Part shown: piece by piece, positions 1 through 8,730 of the stretch | Position numbering within the stretch: position 1 is the first letter of the stretch | Layout: the number at the start of each line of letters is the position of its first letter | From: Zhengella sp041738295 | GTDB taxonomy: Bacteria; Pseudomonadota; Alphaproteobacteria; Rhizobiales; Rhizobiaceae | DNA length: 18,151 nt | Direction: 5' to 3' | Assembly (NCBI GenBank): GCA_041738295.1 | Contig: JBGSQC010000354.1 | Span: forward strand, 1 to 18,151 | Notes under the pieces: model-generated | The model's database searches: none | Told to the model about the DNA's origin: nothing | Seen by the model: the letters and a program-made list of their open reading frames with translations, nothing else | Made by a program: the position numbers and the translations under genes

Positions 1-51
1 GCCGGCACGGGCGGCTCGCCGCGGTGCGCATTCTGTCTCGATTTCCGTCAT
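1..51 (-). CDS. 5' end of a leftward gene, product unknown (partial)
   Basis: An ATG at 51 opens a leftward frame that stays open to the window edge (17 codons, MTEIETECAPRRAARAG). It lies 84 bp after the stop of the upstream flavoprotein gene and on the same strand, so it could be the next gene of that operon. A GAGG sequence sits 11 bp before the ATG, a rather long spacing. The arginine/alanine-rich start resembles the basic N-terminal leader of some alphaproteobacterial MttB-superfamily methyltransferases, including the one at 11666 in this window. Seventeen residues are far too few to assign a family, so that link is only a guess. The short length also leaves open that this is a chance open frame. 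Confidence 0.4.
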   Translation of the reverse strand, partial: MTEIETECAPRRAARAG

Positions 52-135
52 GTCAGTATGAACCTCGGCAAGAGTGATGTTTGGTGTGGCAGGCAGGAGC
101 CGGAAGGCGCGACATCATTGCGCCAGCTCCGGGCA

Positions 136-2580
136 TCATGCCCGCATGCGTTCGGATTTCGGGTCGTAGAGCGGGGTCAGCGAGGCTTCCGCCGTGACGC
201 GGCGCCCGGCAATCTCGATCTCGTAGGTGGATGCAAGCATCTCGGCCGGGCTCTCTCCCTTGCACGGCACATAGCCCATGCCGATCGGTGCGCCGAGGTG
301 ATGGCCATAGGCCCCGGATGTGAGCTGGCCGATGATCCTTCCGTCCCGGACAATCGGCTCGTTGTGATAGACCATGGCTTGAGGATCGAGCAGGCGGAAC
401 TGCACCATCCGCCGCTCCAGTCCGGCTTCCTTCTTGCGAAGCACGGCATCGCGTCCGATGAAGTCCGGCTTGGCGGTCTTGACCGCGAAACCGAGACCGG
501 CTTCGAGCACATGATCCTCGCAGGTGATGTCATGGCCGAAATGGCGGAAGCCCTTCTCGATGCGGCAGGAATCCATCATGTGCATGCCGCAGAGTTTAAG
601 CCCGAGATCCTGCCCGGCCTCCCGGATGGTCTCGAACACATGGCCGCACATCTCGGCCGAGACATAGATCTCCCAGCCCAGTTCGCCGACATAGGACACG
701 CGGTGCGCACGGGCTAGTCCCATGCCGATCTCGATGTCCTGCATGGTGCCAAAGGGATTGGTGGCGTTCGAGAAGTCATTGGGCGACATGCGCACCATCA
801 GTTCGCGGGCGCGCGGACCCATGACGGCCAGCACCCCTTCACCCGCCGTCACATCGGTGATCACCACATTGAACGCGTCGGCATGGCGGCGCATCCAGGC
901 CTGGTCACGCGGACGGGAGACCGCCGGCGTGACCACCAGATAGGCCGTCTCGGATAGCCGCGTGACCGTGACGTCGGCCTCGATGCCGCCGGTCGAGTTC
1001 AGGAACTGGGTGTAGACGATCCGGCCGGCGGGCACCGCCATATCGGCTCCGCAGACATGGTTGAGGAAGCGCTCGGCATCGCGACCCTCGACGCGGATCT
1101 TGCCGAAGGAGGACATGTCGTACATGCCGACCGCGGTGCGAATGGCGCGGTGTTCGGCAGCCGCATTGTCGAACCAGTTCTGCCGGCCCCAGCCATACTC
1201 GTAGTCGCGCTTTTGTCCGGGCAGGGCGTACCAGTTGGCCCGCTCCCATCCGCCGATCTCGCCGAAGACGGCGCCTTCCTCTGCCAGATGCGCATGGAAG
1301 GGCGAACGCCGCACCCCGCGCGCGGTCGCCTTCTGGCGATAGGGATAGTGGTCGGCATAAAGCAGGCCGAGCGTTTCCTTGGAGCGTTCGAAGAGGTAGT
1401 GACGGTTGCCCTGGAAGGGCTGGTTGCGCGCCACATCGACATCGCTGAGGTCGAACGGCTTTTCGCCGCTGTCCATCCATTGCGCCAGCGCCATTCCCGC
1501 GCCGCCCGCCGACTGAATGCCGATGGAATTGAACCCGGCAGCAACCCAGAAATTGTCGACTTCGAGCGATTGGCCAAGATTGTAGGCATTGTCCGGGGTG
1601 AAGCTCTCTGGCCCGTTGAAGAAGGTGTGGATACCGGCCGTCGCCAGCAGGGGCAGCCGGTGAACGGCGCGCTCCAGGATCGGCTCGAAATGGTCGAAAT
1701 CCTCGGGCATCTGATCGAAGCAGAAATCCTCCGAAATACCCTTCATACCCCAAGGCTTGGCATTCGGCTCGAAAGCCCCCAGCAAATATTTGCCGGCATC
1801 TTCCTTGTAGTAGGCGCATTCGTCCGGCACGCGCAGCACCGGCATCTGGGTCAGGCCGGGGATCGGCTCGGTGACGATGTAGAAATGCTCGCAGGCATGC
1901 AGCGGCACATTGACACCAGCCATGCGGCCAACCTCATGGCCCCACATGCCGGCGCAATTGACCACGTGCTCGGCGGTGATCTCGCCTTTCTCGTCACCGA
2001 TGGACCAGGAAACGGAGGTGGCGCGGCGATTGGCGACCTTGATCCCGGTCACCTTCACGCCTTCCATGATGGTGGCACCGCGCTTGCGGGCACCCTTGGC
2101 CAGCGCCATGGTGATGTTGGCCGGATCACCCTGTCCGTCCGTCGGCAGCCAGACACCGGCCTTCACGCCATCAAGATTGAGGTGCGGATATTTGTCCTTC
2201 ACCTCCGAGGGCGAAAGCTCGGCTACCGGCACGCCAAAAGCGCGCGCCATGGAGGCATTGCGGAACAGCTCTTCCTTGCGGGCGTCCGTCAGCGCCACCG
2301 AGACAGAGCCGACCGTCTTCATGCCGGTCGACAGCCCGGTTTCTTCCTCAAGTCCGCGATAGAGATCGGCTGTGTATTTCGCCAGCCGCGTCATGTTTCC
2401 CGAGGCGCGCAGCTGGCCGATCAGACCTGCAGCATGCCACGTGGTGCCGCTCGTCAGCTGCTTGCGCTCCAGCAGCACCACGTCGGTCCATCCGAGCTTG
2501 GCCAGATGATAGGCGACCGAACAGCCTACAACACCGCCGCCGATGATCACGCATCTCGCTTTTTCAGGCAGTTTCGTCAC
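136..2580 (-). CDS. FAD-dependent dehydrogenase fused to GcvT domain (dimethylglycine/sarcosine dehydrogenase-like), paralogue A
   Basis: Protein of 814 residues. An N-terminal DAO-type FAD domain carries the dinucleotide motif GGGVVG (residues 14-19) and TWHAAG (47-52). In mammalian dimethylglycine and sarcosine dehydrogenases the histidine of this motif (here His49) bonds FAD covalently. A linker domain follows, then from about residue 465 a GcvT-like tetrahydrofolate-binding module with GGIEAD (531-536) and GELGWE (632-637). Asp536 aligns with the folate-site aspartate of glycine-cleavage T protein. By family, such enzymes oxidise N-methyl groups and pass the one-carbon unit to tetrahydrofolate in the cytoplasm. 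Translation starts at GTG, preceded by AAGGA at a spacing of 8; no ATG fits better. It lies 52 bp after paralogue B, probably in one operon. The substrate (dimethylglycine, sarcosine or another N-methyl compound) is not determined. Confidence 0.93.
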   Translation of the reverse strand: MTKLPEKARCVIIGGGVVGCSVAYHLAKLGWTDVVLLERKQLTSGTTWHAAGLIGQLRASGNMTRLAKYTADLYRGLEEETGLSTGMKTVGSVSVALTDARKEELFRNASMARAFGVPVAELSPSEVKDKYPHLNLDGVKAGVWLPTDGQGDPANITMALAKGARKRGATIMEGVKVTGIKVANRRATSVSWSIGDEKGEITAEHVVNCAGMWGHEVGRMAGVNVPLHACEHFYIVTEPIPGLTQMPVLRVPDECAYYKEDAGKYLLGAFEPNAKPWGMKGISEDFCFDQMPEDFDHFEPILERAVHRLPLLATAGIHTFFNGPESFTPDNAYNLGQSLEVDNFWVAAGFNSIGIQSAGGAGMALAQWMDSGEKPFDLSDVDVARNQPFQGNRHYLFERSKETLGLLYADHYPYRQKATARGVRRSPFHAHLAEEGAVFGEIGGWERANWYALPGQKRDYEYGWGRQNWFDNAAAEHRAIRTAVGMYDMSSFGKIRVEGRDAERFLNHVCGADMAVPAGRIVYTQFLNSTGGIEADVTVTRLSETAYLVVTPAVSRPRDQAWMRRHADAFNVVITDVTAGEGVLAVMGPRARELMVRMSPNDFSNATNPFGTMQDIEIGMGLARAHRVSYVGELGWEIYVSAEMCGHVFETIREAGQDLGLKLCGMHMMDSCRIEKGFRHFGHDITCEDHVLEAGLGFAVKTAKPDFIGRDAVLRKKEAGLERRMVQFRLLDPQAMVYHNEPIVRDGRIIGQLTSGAYGHHLGAPIGMGYVPCKGESPAEMLASTYEIEIAGRRVTAEASLTPLYDPKSERMRA

Positions 2581-2632
2581 GGCGTTGGTCCTTCATGTCT
2601 TGTCGATGGTGCAAGGAGGCGAGCATTGACGC

Positions 2633-5095
2633 TCATGCGCGAATCCTCGTGTTCTCCGGGTCCCACAGCGGCCGGTCTTCCTGCACCACGGCGCGCATCC
2701 GCTCACCATAGATTTCGACCTCGATTTCGGTTCCAGGCGTCGCGAGATCGGCGCGCAGCATGCCAAGCGCAATCGAGGCACCCACGCGATAGCCCCAGCC
2801 GCCCGAAGTCGTTTCGCCGACGATCTTCCCCTCATGCCACAGCGTGGACATGTATGGCGCATCGCACTCCCCGGCATCGACAATCAGCGTCACGAAGCGC
2901 TTCTTCACTCCCCGTTTTTGCTCGGCCAGAAGGGCAGCCTTGCCCGGAAAATCCTGCGGCTTGTCGAAACGGATGAAGCGTTCCAGCCCGCCTTCCAGCA
3001 GGGAATAATCTGTTGAAAGGTCGCCCTTCCAGGCGCGATAGCCTTTTTCCAGCCGCAGCGAGTTCAGTGCCCACATGCCAAAGGGCTTCAGTCCGAATGG
3101 CCTTCCGGCATCAAGGAGCATGTCGTAGACCGCAGCCGTGTCAGCAGTCTTCGAATGCACTTCCCAGCCAAGCTCGCCGGCAAAGGAAACGCGCACCAGC
3201 TGCACCCAGATACCGCTGAGCTGGGCCGACTGGTGGTTGAGCCATGGCTGGCTGAGGTCGGCATCGGTGAGGCTGGCGAGGATTTCGCGCGATTTCGGAC
3301 CGGAGAGGATCTGGCAGCCGAACTCATTGGTCACGTTGGAAAGCGTGAAGGCAGCATCGGCGGGCTTGTGACGCTCAAGCCATTCAAGGTCGTGCCATTC
3401 GGCCACCCCGGCAGTGATCAGAAAGAAGAAATCATCGGCCAGCCGCATGGCCGACATTTCTGTGACGATCCGGCCGCGATGGTCAGCGAAATACAACAGC
3501 CCGATGCGCCCTACCTTGGGGATCGCCCCGGTGCACAGACCGCGCAGGAACTCGGCCGCACCCGGTCCCTGAAGGCGGTAACGCGAGAAGCCCGGCAGGT
3601 CGAGAAGCCCTGCGGCATCGCGCACCGCCTCGCATTCCTCGCGGATGCGCCTTTCCCAGGGCCCGGCGCGGTTCCAGGTCTGGGTCGTTTCTTCCGACAG
3701 ATCGTCGCCCGGCGCGGCAAACCAGTTGGCGCGCTCCCAGCCATTATAGGCGCCGAACTGCGCCCCTTCAGCCTTCACCCGATCATGGGCAGGCGAGAGC
3801 TTGCGATCGGGCCCGGCAGGCCAGCGGTGCCAAGGGAAATGCATCGCATATTCGTGGCCATAGACCTCCATGCCCTTGTCCACGCAATAGGCATGATCGG
3901 TGAAGCCGGTGAACCGGCGCGGGTCGCAGGACCACATGTCCCACTCGGTGCAACCCTCAGTCACCCACTCCGCCAGCACCTTGCCGGCCCCGCCGCCTTG
4001 CGCGATTCCGAAGGTGAAGACGCAAGCCTCGAAGGCATTGGGCACGCCGGGCATCGGCCCTATCAGCGGGTTGCCGTCCGGCGCATACGGGATCGGACCG
4101 TTGATCACTTTCGAAATGCCAGCTGATGCCAGCAACGGCACGCGCGCCATCGCATCCTCGATCTGGAACTCCAGCCGCTCCATGTCATCAGGGAAAAGCT
4201 GGAAGGAGAAATCTTCCGGCAGCGGATCATCGGGCGAGGCCCAGTGCGCCCGGCAATTGCGCTCATAGGGGCCGAGGTTGAAGCCTGCTTTCTCCTGGCG
4301 GAGATAGTAGGAGGTGTCGACATCGCGCAGCAGCGGCAGCTTGTGGCCGGACTCGCGGGTCCAGGCATCGATCTCGGCAATCGGTTCGGACAGCAGGTAC
4401 TGGTGGCTCATCACCATCATCGGCAGCGTGCGGCCGCCGAAAGGCTTGAACCACTCAGCCACGCGCTGGGCATAATAACCTGCCGCATTGACGACGATCT
4501 CGCAGGTGATGTCGCCCTTTTCGGTGTGAACGATCCACTCGCCATTCTGGCGGCTGACACCGGTTGCCGGCGTGAAGCGCAGAATGGTCGCGCCCATGGC
4601 GCGAGCGCCCTTGGCCAGCGCCTGGGTCAGCTGTGCCGGATCGATGTCGCCGTCTGCCGGGTCATAAAGCGCGCCTTCAAGGTCATGCAGTTCGATGAAC
4701 GGATACTTTCCCTTGATCTCGGAAGGGGCCAGCACGTCAATGTCCATGCCCTGGTAGCGGCCCATGCCCTTGGCGCGGGCAAATTCCTGCATCCGCTCCT
4801 TGGAATGCGCCAGCCGGACCGATCCGGTGACGTGGTAGTTCATCGGATAGTCCACCTCGGCACCAAGGCGCGAATAAAGCTCGGTGGAATAGCGCTGCAT
4901 GTTCATGATCGACCACGAGGTCGAGAAGGTTGGCACATTGCCCGCCGAATGCCAGGTCGAGCCGGCTGTCAGCTCATTCTTCTCCAGCAGCACGCAGTCG
5001 GTCCACCCGGCCTTGGCAAGGTGATAGAGCGCCGAAACGCCCACCACGCCACCGCCGATGATCACCACGCGTGCTGTTGATGGAATACCGCTCAT
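2633..5095 (-). CDS. FAD-dependent dehydrogenase fused to GcvT domain (dimethylglycine/sarcosine dehydrogenase-like), paralogue B
   Basis: Protein of 820 residues with the same layout as its neighbour: FAD motif GGGVVG (14-19), TWHSAG with the candidate FAD-linking His49, a linker domain, and a C-terminal GcvT-like module from about residue 480 with GELGWE (640-645). I chose the ATG at 5095 over an ATG 57 bp upstream because GGGAGG lies just before it and the protein then begins directly at the FAD fold; the extra 19 residues would be an Arg/Lys-rich tail. One oddity is that the position matching the folate-site aspartate of GcvT is Glu546 (GRIVTE). It is the first gene after the inferred LysR-controlled promoter and is followed closely by paralogue A. 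The class is clear, but the substrate is unknown and may differ from that of A. Confidence 0.93.
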   Translation of the reverse strand: MSGIPSTARVVIIGGGVVGVSALYHLAKAGWTDCVLLEKNELTAGSTWHSAGNVPTFSTSWSIMNMQRYSTELYSRLGAEVDYPMNYHVTGSVRLAHSKERMQEFARAKGMGRYQGMDIDVLAPSEIKGKYPFIELHDLEGALYDPADGDIDPAQLTQALAKGARAMGATILRFTPATGVSRQNGEWIVHTEKGDITCEIVVNAAGYYAQRVAEWFKPFGGRTLPMMVMSHQYLLSEPIAEIDAWTRESGHKLPLLRDVDTSYYLRQEKAGFNLGPYERNCRAHWASPDDPLPEDFSFQLFPDDMERLEFQIEDAMARVPLLASAGISKVINGPIPYAPDGNPLIGPMPGVPNAFEACVFTFGIAQGGGAGKVLAEWVTEGCTEWDMWSCDPRRFTGFTDHAYCVDKGMEVYGHEYAMHFPWHRWPAGPDRKLSPAHDRVKAEGAQFGAYNGWERANWFAAPGDDLSEETTQTWNRAGPWERRIREECEAVRDAAGLLDLPGFSRYRLQGPGAAEFLRGLCTGAIPKVGRIGLLYFADHRGRIVTEMSAMRLADDFFFLITAGVAEWHDLEWLERHKPADAAFTLSNVTNEFGCQILSGPKSREILASLTDADLSQPWLNHQSAQLSGIWVQLVRVSFAGELGWEVHSKTADTAAVYDMLLDAGRPFGLKPFGMWALNSLRLEKGYRAWKGDLSTDYSLLEGGLERFIRFDKPQDFPGKAALLAEQKRGVKKRFVTLIVDAGECDAPYMSTLWHEGKIVGETTSGGWGYRVGASIALGMLRADLATPGTEIEVEIYGERMRAVVQEDRPLWDPENTRIRA

Positions 5096-5123
5096 TGCGC
5101 GCCGCCTCCCTTTTTGCCGCCGG

Positions 5124-5152
5124 AGTATTGACGTCCTTTTCATCGTCTTCAA
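5124..5152 (-). promoter_or_regulatory. candidate sigma-70 promoter for the A/B flavoprotein operon
   Basis: Read leftward, TTGAAG (5152-5147), a 17-bp spacer and AATACT (5129-5124) give a plausible sigma-70 promoter, with four of six matches in each box. Transcription would start near 5117, leaving a leader of about 22 nt that contains the ribosome-binding site of paralogue B. This is a sequence match only. The position of the palindrome at 5173-5191, about 65 bp upstream of that start, supports it. Confidence 0.45.
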
Positions 5153-5172
5153 TTCCCCCTATCACTCGATAT

Positions 5173-5191
5173 TGATCGGAGCTTCCGATCA
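5173..5191. promoter_or_regulatory. LysR-type operator (perfect palindrome)
   Basis: TGATCGGA and TCCGATCA are perfect 8-bp inverted repeats separated by GCT. Inside them, T at 5176 and A at 5188 form the T-N11-A pattern typical of LysR-family boxes. The site lies in the 127-bp gap between the divergent flavoprotein and LysR genes. Its centre is about 65 bp upstream of the start inferred for the flavoprotein operon and 41 bp from the LysR start codon. That is the usual arrangement for activation of the divergent target and for self-repression. Confidence 0.65.
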
Positions 5192-5222
5192 GGGAATTGA
5201 GTGGCAGGCACAACGACACATC

Positions 5223-6095
5223 ATGCAGATTGAACTTCTCGAAACCTTCCTCGACCTGTGCGAGACGCGCAGCTTCAACCGCACCGCCGAACGGCTCGGC
5301 ATCACCCAGTCTGCCGTGTCGGGGCGGGTTGCCGCGCTGGAAAAATCCGTCGGCGTCCGCCTCTTCAACCGGTCGCGCTCCGGCACGGAACTGACGACGG
5401 AAGGTCTCCGCTTCGAGCCGCATGCACGCTCGCTTCGCCATGGTTGGGCAGAAGCGTTGCATGCCATGCGCCTCTTCGGCACCAGTGCTGCCACCATGCG
5501 CATCTGCATCCACCATGATATGGTTGATGACCGGTTTCCGGTTTTGATCGCCCGGTTCCGGGAAACGCTGCGCGACACGGCCTTCTTCTTCGAGGCCGAT
5601 TATTCGGTGCAGATGTGCTCAGATCTCATCACGGGAGCCGCCGACCTCGGCATCCTGTTTTCACCGCGCTCCCACCCGGATCTGCATTTTGAGACGGTGG
5701 GCGAAATCGCCTACCAGATGGTGTCGAGCGATGCCGTGCGCCTCTCGGAAGTCCGGCCAGAGGCCTATATCCTGGCCAATTATTCGCCCGCCTTTGCCCA
5801 GACCCACGTAGCCCTGCATCCGGGGCTCACCTCGGTGTCGCTGTCGGTTGGACAGAGCGCCGCCATGACGGCAATGCTGGGTTCGCTTGGCGGCTCGGCC
5901 TATGTCCGGCAGCAGCATGCGCAGGAACTTGTCGCCACGGGCCGGTTCGGTCTTGTCGAGGACGCCGCCGAGATCACGCAAACGGTCTTCGGCAGCGTCA
6001 ACATGCGCAACCGCCATCGCAGCGCCTTCCGGCATCTCGTGGCCATCCTGCGAGACCATTTCGAGATGCCGGTGCGCAGAAGGCGTCCGCGCTAG
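5223..6095 (+). CDS. LysR-family transcriptional regulator
   Basis: Protein of 290 residues, near the usual length for LysR-type regulators. The N terminus is the family's winged helix-turn-helix: MQIELLETFLDL, then SFNRTAERLGITQSAVSGRV (17-36) and ALEKSVGVRLFNR (38-50). The remainder fits the two-lobed inducer-binding domain, as in other LysR members. The reading frame is open further upstream, but the ATG at 5223 gives the canonical N terminus; the ribosome-binding site is weak (GGCAGG about 14 bp upstream). It is divergent from the two DAO-GcvT genes and most likely controls them through the palindrome in the shared gap. The inducer is unknown. It converges with paralogue C, leaving 13 bp between the two stops and no visible terminator. 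Confidence 0.92.
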   Translation: MQIELLETFLDLCETRSFNRTAERLGITQSAVSGRVAALEKSVGVRLFNRSRSGTELTTEGLRFEPHARSLRHGWAEALHAMRLFGTSAATMRICIHHDMVDDRFPVLIARFRETLRDTAFFFEADYSVQMCSDLITGAADLGILFSPRSHPDLHFETVGEIAYQMVSSDAVRLSEVRPEAYILANYSPAFAQTHVALHPGLTSVSLSVGQSAAMTAMLGSLGGSAYVRQQHAQELVATGRFGLVEDAAEITQTVFGSVNMRNRHRSAFRHLVAILRDHFEMPVRRRRPR

Positions 6096-6108
6096 GCCTT
6101 GCGAGCGA

Positions 6109-8661
6109 CTACATGCGCATGCGTTCGCCCGACGGGTCGAACGGCGGTTCCACATTGATTCGCGCGTAGCGGCGGCGTCCGAGGATCTCGATCTCGAACA
6201 TGCCCGCGCTTTCATCGCCAGCCAGAGCGGCCGGAACATAGCCTTGCGCCATCGAATGGCCGACATGGTGACCAAAACCGCCAGACGTCACCCAGCCCAC
6301 CACGCGCCAGCCATCGCGTTCGATACCGGTGTCCGGATCGCGCGGCGTCTGTTTGCCTGAGGCATCAAAGCGCGGCGCACCGAAACCGTGAGGCTGTTCC
6401 ACCGTGCCGAAATCCGTGGTGGTTTTCGCCCAGATCGGCTCGTCGCCCATCACGTCTGCATCTTCGGCATCGACAATGAAAGAGACGCGGCGCAGCCTCG
6501 GCCCTTCTGCCCGTTCCTTCGTGGCAGCATCCTTGCCGATGAAGTCCGGCTTGTTGAGCTTGATGAAGCGCTCCATGCCGCCCTCATAGGGTCCGTAGAT
6601 CGGGCGCAACTCGCGGAACCAGGTCGGGAAGTTCTTTTCCAGACGCATCGAGAGCAGCGCCCGCATGCCGAAATCGACAATGCCGAATTCCGCGCCCGCT
6701 TCCTTGATGCCCTCATAGACCTTGCGCTGCCAGGCCGGTGCCATCCAGATCTCGTAGCCCAGATCTCCGGTATAGGTGATGCGGTTGACCATGCAGGGCG
6801 CGCTGTTGATGTCCATTTCGCGGTAATCCATGAAGCGGAACCCGCCATTGGACACATCGCTGTCGGTCAGCTTTTCCAGCACTCGCCGCGCATTCGGCCC
6901 GGCCAGCGACAGGCCGACAAGGTTCATGCCGTAGCGGCGGATGGAAACCGAACCGTCCTTCGGCAGATGCTTTTCGAACCAGCGCATGTGGTATTTCTGC
7001 GCTGCAATCGATCCCCAGATCAGGAAGCGGTCATTGGCTGCCTTGGCGATGGTGAAGTCGCCGATGATCTTGCCGCGCTCGTTGAGCATCGGCGTCAGCA
7101 CGATGCGGCCGGCTTTCGGCATGGTGTTGGTCATCAGCCGGTCAAGGAAGGCTTCCGCGCCGACTCCGGTCACCTCGTATTTGGCGAAGTTGGCAATCTC
7201 GGTCACGCCGACGCTTTCGCGCGTTGCCTTCACTTCGCGGCCAATGGGGGCGAAATCGTTGGAGCGGTGGAAGGACAGCACATCCTTGGCTTCGTCTGCC
7301 GAAGGCGCGAACCACAGCGGCGTTTCCACGCCCCAGCTGTCACCCATCACCGCATGGTTGTCGCGCACCATCACGTCATAAAGCGGGGTCGTCTCGTGCG
7401 GGCGGGCAGCGGGCAGCTCTTCATTGGGGAAGCGGATGGAGAAGCGGCGCGAATAGTTCTCGCGCACCTTGGCATTGGTGTAGCGAAGCGTCGCCCATTC
7501 GCCGTAGCGGGCAACATCCATGCCCCAGATGTCGGCGCCCGGATCGCCGTCCACCATCCAGTTCGACAGGGCAAGGCCGACGCCGCCGCCCTGGCTGAAG
7601 CCGGCCATCACCGCGCAGGCGCACCAGAACTTGGTCAGGCCCGGCACCGGACCGACGAGCGGATTGCCATCCGGCGCAAAGGTGAAGGGGCCATTGATGA
7701 TCTGCTTGATGCCGGCCTTTTCCAGCGCCGGGAAATGCCGGAATCCCACTTCCAGCGACGGCGCGATGCGGTCAATGTCGGGAGCGAGCAGTTCGTGGCC
7801 GAAGTCCCACGGCGTGACCTTCTCGCTCCACGGCTTGCAGGCCTTCTCATAGGTGCCGAGCAGAATGCCGTTGCGCTCCTGGCGGGTGTAGATCTCGCCC
7901 TTGAAGTCGATGACGCCGATCAGCTCGCGCCCGGTCGACTTGTTGTATTCAACGACCTCCGGCATGTCCTCGGTCAGTAGATACATGTGTTCCATGGCCA
8001 ACAGCGGCAGTTCGAGGCCGACCATGCGGCCAACCTCGCGCGCCCACAGACCGCCGCAATTGACCACGTGTTCGGCACGCACCGTGCCGTTTTGCGTCAC
8101 CACGTTCCAGGTTCCGTCCGGATCCTGCGTCAGGTCGGTCACCGGGTTGCGCAGCTGGATCTCCGCGCCGAGCTTGCGGGCGGCCTTGGCATAGGCATGG
8201 GTCGTGCCGGACGGATCGAGATGGCCTTCCACCGGGTCCCACATGGCGCCGACAAAATGCTTCTCGTCCATCAGCGGGAACATGGCCTTGGCTTCAGACG
8301 GCGTGATCAGTTCGGTGTCCATGCCGAGGTAGCGGCCCTTGGCATGGGCAAGGCGCAGGAAGTCCATGCGCTCGGGCGTGTCGGCCAACATCACGCCGCC
8401 GGTCAGGTGCAGGCCGCAGGATTGGCCGGAAAGCTCCTCGATCTCCTTGTAGAGCGAGACGGTATAGGCCTGCAGCTTGGCGACGTTCGGATCGCCGTTG
8501 AGCGTATGGAAGCCGCCGGCTGCATGCCAGGACGAGCCGGATGTCAGCTCGGAGCGCTCGATCAGCACCACGTCGGTCCAGCCGGCGCGCGCAAGATGAT
8601 AGAGCACCGAACAGCCGACGACGCCGCCGCCGATCACCACGGCCCGATAGGTTTTCGTCAT
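6109..8661 (-). CDS. FAD-dependent dehydrogenase fused to GcvT domain (dimethylglycine dehydrogenase-like), paralogue C
   Basis: Protein of 850 residues, the longest of the three paralogues. The FAD motif GGGVVG is at 11-16 and SWHAAG, with the candidate FAD-linking His46, at 44-49. The GcvT-like module starts near residue 470 and includes GKIIGD with Asp535 at the folate-site position and GDLGYE (632-637). Relative to A and B it has about 35 additional residues near 742-786, in the C-terminal part of the GcvT module. The start ATG has GGAG 8 bp upstream and the protein begins directly at the FAD fold. It lies 69 bp after the PhnD-like gene on the same strand, so it may be the last gene of the desaturase unit, although an own promoter in that gap is possible. 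Expected role: oxidative N-demethylation with transfer of the one-carbon unit to tetrahydrofolate. Confidence 0.93.
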   Translation of the reverse strand: MTKTYRAVVIGGGVVGCSVLYHLARAGWTDVVLIERSELTSGSSWHAAGGFHTLNGDPNVAKLQAYTVSLYKEIEELSGQSCGLHLTGGVMLADTPERMDFLRLAHAKGRYLGMDTELITPSEAKAMFPLMDEKHFVGAMWDPVEGHLDPSGTTHAYAKAARKLGAEIQLRNPVTDLTQDPDGTWNVVTQNGTVRAEHVVNCGGLWAREVGRMVGLELPLLAMEHMYLLTEDMPEVVEYNKSTGRELIGVIDFKGEIYTRQERNGILLGTYEKACKPWSEKVTPWDFGHELLAPDIDRIAPSLEVGFRHFPALEKAGIKQIINGPFTFAPDGNPLVGPVPGLTKFWCACAVMAGFSQGGGVGLALSNWMVDGDPGADIWGMDVARYGEWATLRYTNAKVRENYSRRFSIRFPNEELPAARPHETTPLYDVMVRDNHAVMGDSWGVETPLWFAPSADEAKDVLSFHRSNDFAPIGREVKATRESVGVTEIANFAKYEVTGVGAEAFLDRLMTNTMPKAGRIVLTPMLNERGKIIGDFTIAKAANDRFLIWGSIAAQKYHMRWFEKHLPKDGSVSIRRYGMNLVGLSLAGPNARRVLEKLTDSDVSNGGFRFMDYREMDINSAPCMVNRITYTGDLGYEIWMAPAWQRKVYEGIKEAGAEFGIVDFGMRALLSMRLEKNFPTWFRELRPIYGPYEGGMERFIKLNKPDFIGKDAATKERAEGPRLRRVSFIVDAEDADVMGDEPIWAKTTTDFGTVEQPHGFGAPRFDASGKQTPRDPDTGIERDGWRVVGWVTSGGFGHHVGHSMAQGYVPAALAGDESAGMFEIEILGRRRYARINVEPPFDPSGERMRM

Positions 8662-8730
8662 CCCTCATTCTCCATTTCTTCCGGCCTGGGGCCGCTTGTT
8701 CCCTTGAGGCGGTTTCCCGCCAATACCCGA

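Noticed and set aside
131..143. GGGCAT-C-ATGCCC palindrome at the stop of paralogue A
   Set aside because: The one-base loop cannot form a normal terminator hairpin, and no T-tract follows in either direction.
58..717. Open frames on the plus strand opposite the DAO-GcvT genes (58-717, 1057-2976, 3155-4126, 4244-5080, 6388-7980, 7987-9045)
   Set aside because: They are antisense to well-supported flavoprotein genes. High GC makes complementary frames stay open, and their products show no family motifs.
5095..5152. Upstream ATG of paralogue B at 5152
   Set aside because: It would add 19 basic residues ahead of the FAD fold and lies inside the -35 box of the inferred promoter, while the ATG at 5095 has GGGAGG directly upstream.
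8708..8721. GGCGG/CCGCC hairpin after the PhnD-like gene as a terminator
   Set aside because: The stem is only 5 bp and no U-run follows in the leftward direction, so it is not convincing as a terminator; the next gene may well be co-transcribed.
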